Assembly (NCBI RefSeq): GCF_001625215.2
Contig: NC_030385.2
Location: forward strand, 38,775,598-38,839,597
Length of the DNA stretch: 64,000 nucleotides
Origin: Daucus carota subsp. sativus
Taxonomy: Eukaryota > Streptophyta > Magnoliopsida > Apiales > Apiaceae
Direction of reading: 5' to 3'
Shown here: in pieces, positions 57,436 through 64,000 of the stretch
How the letters are laid out: every line of letters starts with the position of its first letter
Position numbering within the stretch: position 1 is the stretch's first letter
Notes under the pieces: model-generated
What the model saw: the letters and a program-made list of their open reading frames with translations, nothing else
Database searches by the model: none
What the model was told of the DNA's origin: nothing
Position numbers and translations under genes: made by a program

Positions 57436-60400
57436 TTACCTCTCCAAAAGCATAACCAGCTCACAATGCGGAGTATGAGGGAAAAGATCAACCGCCATTG
57501 CTTTTATTGGCTGGAAAGGCTCTGAATTGGGCATAGATTTGGCACGATGGCGTGCCAAACCAGCACTGCTCATATTTCTCCAACCTCTATTATTTTTATT
57601 CCCCTTTTCAGTTTTATCAAAAGATGGTGTGCATAGCTCAATAGCATTGGCCACTAAACTTTCAGGATTGCAAGATATGTATCTGCAAAAATATTATATG
57701 AAGGTTTAGGTTAGAGAGAAATAATACAAGTGGAACATAGAAGGGCTTAGAGACAGCAACTGATTAGAAGAAGCTAAATATATCAAGTAGGTTATCTTGA
57801 AAAGAGAGTCTTGATGTGTTCATCATAGTAAGAATCTACATTGTCATTACTAACAGCATTTTTTGGGGAATTTTTATGGAGATTGTTTGCTCGTGAGACT
57901 GCGTTCAAAACTCACTGTCTATATATACAACTTCCATAGTAATAGGCCAATAACTTCTGATCATGAATCCATAGTAAGTTTTGTGAAAGGCCTTTGGCTA
58001 TCTCTTTCAGTCTTTCCTTTCTTTAACCGATGTAATACAGAATTACAGATATAGCAAAGAGTTCTAAGATTAGCGCATATTATGCGAGTCGACACTTGTA
58101 AAAAAAACCAAAAATTTTTTAAAACCAAACTAGTGAAATTCCTTTTTTTTATATACATAAATCATAAAATAATGCAACAGAGTCACATTCATCTCCCATT
58201 TCGAAAAGCTAATATTCAGATAATTGATATTTAATCAAATAAAAAAGCAAGAACACAACTTATTCAAGGTCAAAACTTACACAAGCCTCCGTAAATGTGG
58301 ATGAGTTCTCAAAGCTTTAATCACCTGCAAAAACAAAGTTCAATAACTAACTGCAACAAATTCATTGTAGTGATTGACTTGAAAGAAGTCCTCCAAAATT
58401 TTTTGAATGAAACCAGATATATCTAAAAGAAAGAAGCACATAGTTATTATGAACATGAAGTTCAATAACTATGGATAAATCCACAGACATGTTATATTCA
58501 ACCAACCTAATTCGGAATCATTACAGTATGCTATCTCAATTATGGTCATCCCTCAAATATCTACCTATCTCAAGCGCGCCCAAGAGAAAGAACTCTAACC
58601 TCAAACAAAATTCCATGGGACAGTGACAAATTATTTTTTTCAGATGCTTATGGACCTACATTTACAAATAGTGTTCAGGATATATCTTTGGTAACAAAGA
58701 CAATTTAAATATGAGGGAGGCCCAACAGCAACACATCTGGTCCCAAAATTATAATTGTGCCCTAAGTATATTTTCTAAGAATCTTAATAACCACTGTTCT
58801 GGTGGATCTTCAACTTTAGCAGTAGAATTTATCTAGAATGTGGCTACATAAATTTGAGGTTGCTACTTACGGTAGGATGAAGTCCAACACGCGGAGGATC
58901 AACAATAGCAACAACATTCTTAAAATACTGCACAGGTTTAGCAGTTGCTGAACTGCAACTCTGTTGTGAATCACTTTTCTGGCCTCCATTTGTGTCACAC
59001 TTGGGGGCACCATCACAATTTTCTAGCTCAATGATCAAGTTCTCTTTTGTGTCTGTTGCATTCTCAGTATGAGTAACTTCCCCATGAACTGTAACATCAT
59101 CAATTTGTGGAACATCGACGGGTTTCTGATGCATTTTTAAATACTCTTTCAAAAGAGACCCCAGCGCGTCTTCTGCCTGTCACTCATGAATTGCTTTGAT
59201 TAATTTAAACAGGCAAATCAGGAAAAAAATATTTCAAGAACAGATACACATACAATTTAACAAACTAAAAACAAAATACATTAATCATCATAATAATATA
59301 ATATTACCAAATCTGTTACAAAATGGATAGAAAAGTTCTTATGAGAGGCACTGTAATTTAAAATAATATTATCAAAAGAGTTCCTTCTCTCCTACAAAAT
59401 TCTCATCAAATATGAAAGAGATTATTGAATTTTCAACATTATTACTGGAATGGGGATATCGGTGGTAACAGTATGGAGGAAAATTTTAGGCTCTTCTTAC
59501 TTTTATATTGATTGGAAGCTAACACTCTGGAAATCAGATCACGATTCCCCGGTTTTCCCCACAGAAATCACTCTATATTATATAGAAGGTACAAATGATT
59601 CTGAAGGCATTTTTTCCCAGCAAAAATATGTCCAAACACAATTTAGGCACTTTAGCAATATATGACAGCCAGTTATCACACCTTCGAACAGACAAATCTG
59701 CAGTTCTTTATCCCATTAATCTCAGCATTGCGAATAGCATCTGAAACAGCTGAGGCATTCATCTCAATCCCCACAACCTAACAAGATGCCAAAGTTTAGA
59801 ACAGCATTATCATCTGTGGAAAGCCAAAAATGATAATAACAGAAAACGGGATGTAAAATCGATAGTGAGACTTGTGGTGTTAAATTGTTGATATTAATCA
59901 TTTTATTGTCCTTATATGCAAAAGAAGTATTTTTGTAATTGGGAATACAGAAACCAAATACCAGCGAGACAAAAAAAGAATTGATCATAACTGACATATA
60001 CAGGGTGAAACCTTTAAACCGAGTATTTCACAATCACTTTTTCCAGTCATCCTAATCTCTTATTCCCATCATATTAATCTCAATTTGCAATCACGTTAAT
60101 AAACATAATTATAGCCCTGACTAAGAACCCTCAGCAAATGCCCATTTTATTTACAAAGCCTCAAGTTCTTTGCAATCATCTGAAATTGAAATTAATCCTG
60201 AATGAAAAGAAGAAATTTTGCAAAAGTTCATTAAAAACATTACCATACCAACACGATGAGCTAATGTTAGGCCAATGGTACCCGTGCCACAGCAGATATC
60301 AAAGAGCAAGGTATCAGGACCCAGACCAGCCCAATCCCCAGCAAGAGAATAGAGCTTCTCTGCCGCAAGGGTGTTCACCTATGACATTCGAACTTCTTAA

Positions 60401-61393
60401 GATTTTTTATGTATTTAAAAAATCAAGACATCTAGATTTTAGAAACAAGGAAAAGAACCTGGAAAAAAGCTGTTGCAGATATACAAAACTGAAGATTGCT
60501 AATATAATCATGAATCCTTGCTTCCACAACATCTTTCACATCGTCTTGTCTAGTTTCACTCTTTTCATTTGGAATAGTTAAAGAGCGCAATGGCGCATCC
60601 GCTGGAGCTACGTTTGATATTCCGGTATGATCCTGTACGACAACAGAACACCAAATAGAACAATTATGGTCTGTTTGAGGAACTTAATAAATTTACTTTT
60701 GACTTCAAGGAACATAATGTCAAAAGTGGAATTTTAGTCTCAAGTCTCGGATAATTTTATTGTTATGTGTAATTAATGACTTATTAAAAATAGTTTTTAA
60801 ATTTTTTTTGAGTTGTACATGGGAGTAACAGTATTACCTTTTATCAAATAAAATTACAAAAATATAATTGAGTCATTCGCATTTGCCTACCACTAATATA
60901 TATGAGGAGCTGTGTGCTTTTAACTTTATACCCCCGTTACTACTAAACAATCTGCACTGTGTAACGAATCATTGACCATATATCAGACTGGAGTCCCTCA
61001 GTGACTCCTATTTCATCATCCATGTCAAGCAAGTAGATGAAGCACAAGTCCAGTGTAAATTTATGGAATTGGAAATTACAAATTCACCTATATTCATTTT
61101 ATTATCTATGTTCATTTATTAGTCAAGCCCACTAAGACGAGCAACAAACCCAGGCACCTCAAACTACTTGTAAGTAGGTAAACACTGATACATGACTAGT
61201 AGTTAATAAGTACCTGAATTAACAAAGCAGTTAGAGGCAATGGAGGAGTATTCGCTGAAGCTCCTGTAGCAAATGCATTAGTCATCTTCTCGAATTCACC
61301 ATTTACCATTCCATCATCAAATCCTGCTGTGGAAACCTGAAAACTCACACACAAGACAAGAAAACAGATCTGAACAGAACTATACAAGGTCTG

Positions 61394-61458
<65 letters not shown>

Positions 61459-63512
61459 CATCAAGACCTCCCTGGGAATACGAACTACTATAATTTTTGC
61501 TTCTACAGCACAAAGTAAAGTTCGTAATGCCAGTGTAATAAAATTTAGATGGAGGATAAACATTTACTAAATCCACTTAATAAAAAAAAACCTGAACCAT
61601 GAGCAAGACTTCCGCAATATGGGCTTCAGAATCTTCAACTTCAGTGCTCTGCCCAGGCTTCCTGCCTTCTCGGACCTAATAAGTAATGTTATAGAACAGA
61701 CAGGCAAGTTCATTAAGACATTTGGCGCTGTATGACAGAACTAAGGAATCCAAGGGTGAACCGGGGCGCGGTGGAAGGCGCTCGCCTGGATGGCCATTCA
61801 CGTTCAAACTTTTTTGGGCATATGTTCATATGTATAAATTATTTGATTATTTTTTTTTATTTTTTCATTTGATTTTTAAATGTTAATTATATTAATCTTG
61901 ATTGTTCTAATAATTAAAACTAACAATATTGTAAACAACTAAAGCACATTCAAATTATATATTAAGAACATAATCAAGATGTAGCTGAACACGTAGGCGG
62001 CACCTACAATCCAATAGGAGTTGACTACCCAACTAAGATCAATACAACTGATCACAATTCCGCTCAGGCGTTGCCAATGCCATGACAACTATCAATGACT
62101 TCGACCTTAGTTTTGACTTAAGTGATTCTGTACCGAATGATAACAATAATTTGACCATCATACTAGTAGTTTGAAAACTTACAGTGAGCTGACGCCAAAA
62201 TCCAGTGTTATTTAATCTGTTCCAGATTGGTAACTCCGAATGCTGCAGAAATTCTTGAAATATGGCGGCATATTTACAGGCAATTTTTGAAACATTTGGA
62301 CAATTCAGAGGTTCTTCAACTGCTATCACACCCTCCCTAGAAGAATTTTAAGACTCTTACCAAAATAACATAATTAAAATTGAAAAAGCTTGAACTTATT
62401 CCAAATACCTGAAATTTCCAAGCGAAAATCCAACAGTAACTTTAGCCTGTAAAGAATAGCCAACAGAGAATTCACACTTGTTTCGGTAACCACTAACAAG
62501 TGGTGATTCAACTATACCTTCAAGCTTGCATGCAAGGCCACCTACAAAATTAATAAAGACCAACAACATTACTATTTGCCAGGTTGGTTCATATCATTAA
62601 TTACATTCCTGTATGAAGTATGTTTATGATGGTATATTTGTGTGAACAAGAAATATGTTTCAGTAACGTGAATTCTAACATACAGTCCCGCTATCAAATT
62701 GTTCAAGCATAATTGCCTCCCAACAAACTCATAACACACACACATATAACAGATTGATTGTCAAAATAAAACAAAAAAAACATCTCAGTTTCTCAGACTA
62801 GTAAGAGCTGACCGATTTCCCTAGAATTAAGAATCCATTCTGGAAGTGAAACGCCATTTGGACATGCTTTACGTGCATTTCGAGTCTGCACATGGACAAC
62901 AGGTGGGGGGTTTCATGTCAGCTCATGATAAACAGGAGGCAAATAACTTTCAAACTACACATATAACATATCAAAAAAAAAAAATCTGAGTTCCTAAATG
63001 AATTGAAAAACTTAAAAGAAGAATCATAACTAGTTTCTTAAGCATTTGAGTTAAAGAACTCTTCTTGTGCTCCAGCTGATCAACATAGGACATGTGAGCA
63101 AGTGGTGTCACTGAGTCACGTGCACTTCTACTCTTCGAGACTGTACTCTCCACAGTCATATTGTCATCATTAGAGTCAGTGTTATCAACACCAATAGAAG
63201 ATTTGGGGGCGTCCGAGTTTTCAGAAGTATTTTGAGTACTCTGTGGGAGAGAAATTTCCCCTGCTTTCCTTTTCTCATAGGCCCTCGGGGTGGCATCTAC
63301 AATCTTCAGATCCTTGTTCCCAATGGATTTGCCATTCAACTCCTGTAACAATATAAATGAGAAAAAAAAAAGCTACTACAAGTACGCTAGAGATGTTATT
63401 AACACGCCATTAGTTATACCTCAACTGCACTTTTCACTTGTTCAGCGGTCTCAAAACTCACAAATCCAACAAGCATGCCCTTCCTCTTCTTGGCTGATTT
63501 AAAGTGAACTCC
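57436..63512 (-). CDS. TrmA-type tRNA (uracil-5-)-methyltransferase with RRM (5' partial)
   Basis: Thirteen visible exons on the minus strand: 63512-63420, 63342-63031, 62885-62813, 62541-62409, 62336-62183, 61675-61592, 61336-61214, 60632-60459, 60378-60244, 59777-59682, 59176-58871, 58324-58281, 57682-57436. These give 657 codons in phase plus stop. The first visible exon is the second half of an RRM ([12 protein letters not shown], the RNP1 element). Then come [11 protein letters not shown], the SAM-binding [12 protein letters not shown] and [10 protein letters not shown] motifs, IVDPPRVGL, and the catalytic-cysteine motif YISCNP. The gene ends with [10 protein letters not shown]. The family methylates U54 of tRNA to ribothymidine (T-loop), and the domain layout matches eukaryotic TRMT2A-like proteins. 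A ~65-residue acidic, Asn/Thr/Asp-rich linker splits the catalytic domain between VGIE and DPPR. The first RRM strands, and any N-terminal zinc-finger exons, are beyond the right edge. Confidence 0.94.
61396..61455. repeat. AT dinucleotide microsatellite in a methyltransferase intron
   Basis: About thirty uninterrupted TA units lie in the intron between the exons at 61675-61592 and 61336-61214. The site is likely to be highly length-variable. Confidence 0.97.
61755..61855. mobile_element. Possible tRNA-derived SINE fragment
   Basis: GGGGCGCGGTGGAAGGCGCTCGCCTGG stands out as GC-rich in an AT-rich intron and resembles the A-box and anticodon-arm portion of a tRNA-Ala-like head. GTTCAAAC (61801-61810) is a weak B-box counterpart, and a T-rich tail follows. 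No clear target duplication was found, so the call is tentative. Confidence 0.35.
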
Positions 63513-64000
63513 CTGATATATATCAAATTTTATTAGTCTAATAGAACCTGAGTCTCTGTAATAGCTTACAGCTACTGAATGTCTGGATATAAGATTCGAC
63601 AAACTACAGCAAATATTACATTTAGAGAAATGACTAAAGTAGCCAATCAGATGTACCGTAAAGGAAATATATACTCAAAACTTTATGTATCAGGGTATAC
63701 CACAATGACTGCCGCTATTTAGCAAGTCCAGAAAGTTAATCCTTCATTTAGACAAATGATTGAGCTGATATCATTCTTAGAAAGTATCTATTTCGTAGAT
63801 TGCACAACCTAAATCATTGGAAAAATAATTTAAAGTTCTTTGCGGAAGACTCAAAAATGCACTGGGCCAACAGCCAAATAATATTGTTTTACTCTATTGT
63901 GATAAATGCATCACATCAAATCTGTGTTACTTTCTTATATGTGGTATGGCCTTCAACAGCCTATTATTATAATTAAATATGACATGGCCAGTAGGATTAG
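63513..64000. other. Intron of the truncated methyltransferase gene
   Basis: On the minus strand this is the sequence just upstream of the RRM exon. It is AT-rich, and no further exon with a splice-compatible frame was recognised, so the preceding exon is most likely outside the window. Confidence 0.6.

Noticed and set aside
60138..60581. 147-aa plus-strand frame in the methyltransferase gene
   Set aside because: It spans two minus-strand exons and the intron between them; no known domain was seen.

Overview
This is a plant nuclear genomic segment, most likely from a dicot. The reasons are an AT-rich background, many short exons with GT-AG introns, plant-specific families (a DYW-class PPR protein, a GARP/G2-like MYB factor, a PIP2 aquaporin) and dense Stowaway-, Tourist-, foldback- and LINE-type repeats. 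No genus can be fixed from sequence alone. The abundant CTCCCTCCGTCCC-ended Stowaway MITEs occur in many dicots. No bacterial, viral or organellar segment was seen.

Layout, left to right. 1-4.2 kb: AT-rich non-coding DNA. 4.2-6.8 kb (-): intronless PPR-DYW gene. 7-13.2 kb: a ~1.7-kb-spaced ancient duplication of the 3' end of a GARP transcription-factor gene, whose intact copy lies at 10.6-13.0 kb (-) with a tandem-duplicated promoter segment. 13.9-18 kb: a repeat block with microsatellites, a 258-bp foldback hairpin, an ACGT-core cluster and a decayed LINE that carries a MITE with an 8-bp target duplication. 18.6-18.9 kb (+): a small promoter-ORF unit encoding 51 aa. 22.1-23.4 kb (+): PIP2 aquaporin. 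25-28.6 kb: foldback, Tourist-like and Stowaway elements. 28.9-29.3 kb (+): a small signal-peptide/TM protein gene. 31.4-33.5 kb (-): a three-exon gene for an 85-aa single-TM protein. 35.5-42.6 kb (+): a 12-exon ER protein disulfide isomerase ending in KDEL. 44.4-49.0 kb (-): an 8-exon RINGv membrane E3 ligase. 50.3-55.1 kb: Tourist-like MITEs, a tandem pair of Stowaway MITEs and a ~200-bp-armed foldback. 57.4-63.5 kb (-): a TrmA-type tRNA m5U54 methyltransferase with an RRM, whose 5' exons lie beyond the right edge.

The genes are independent transcription units with no operon-like or pathway clustering. The PDI and the RINGv E3 converge tail to tail (42.64 versus 44.40 kb), and the 85-aa gene and the PDI are divergent with two MITEs in the ~2 kb between their starts. 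Exon models for PIP2, PDI, RINGv, the methyltransferase and the 85-aa gene were read by hand. Every junction is GT-AG and keeps phase. The PDI totals 581 aa, PIP2 281 aa and RINGv 528 aa. The GARP 3' end is less certain, because two acceptors give different C termini.

I did not find a clearly new biological system. The most interesting items are the duplicated 3' block of the GARP gene, coding minisatellites in the GARP and RINGv genes, the promoter duplication that doubles a CGCG-box palindrome, the nested LINE/MITE, the small unannotated ORFs, and a large linker inside the methyltransferase catalytic domain.
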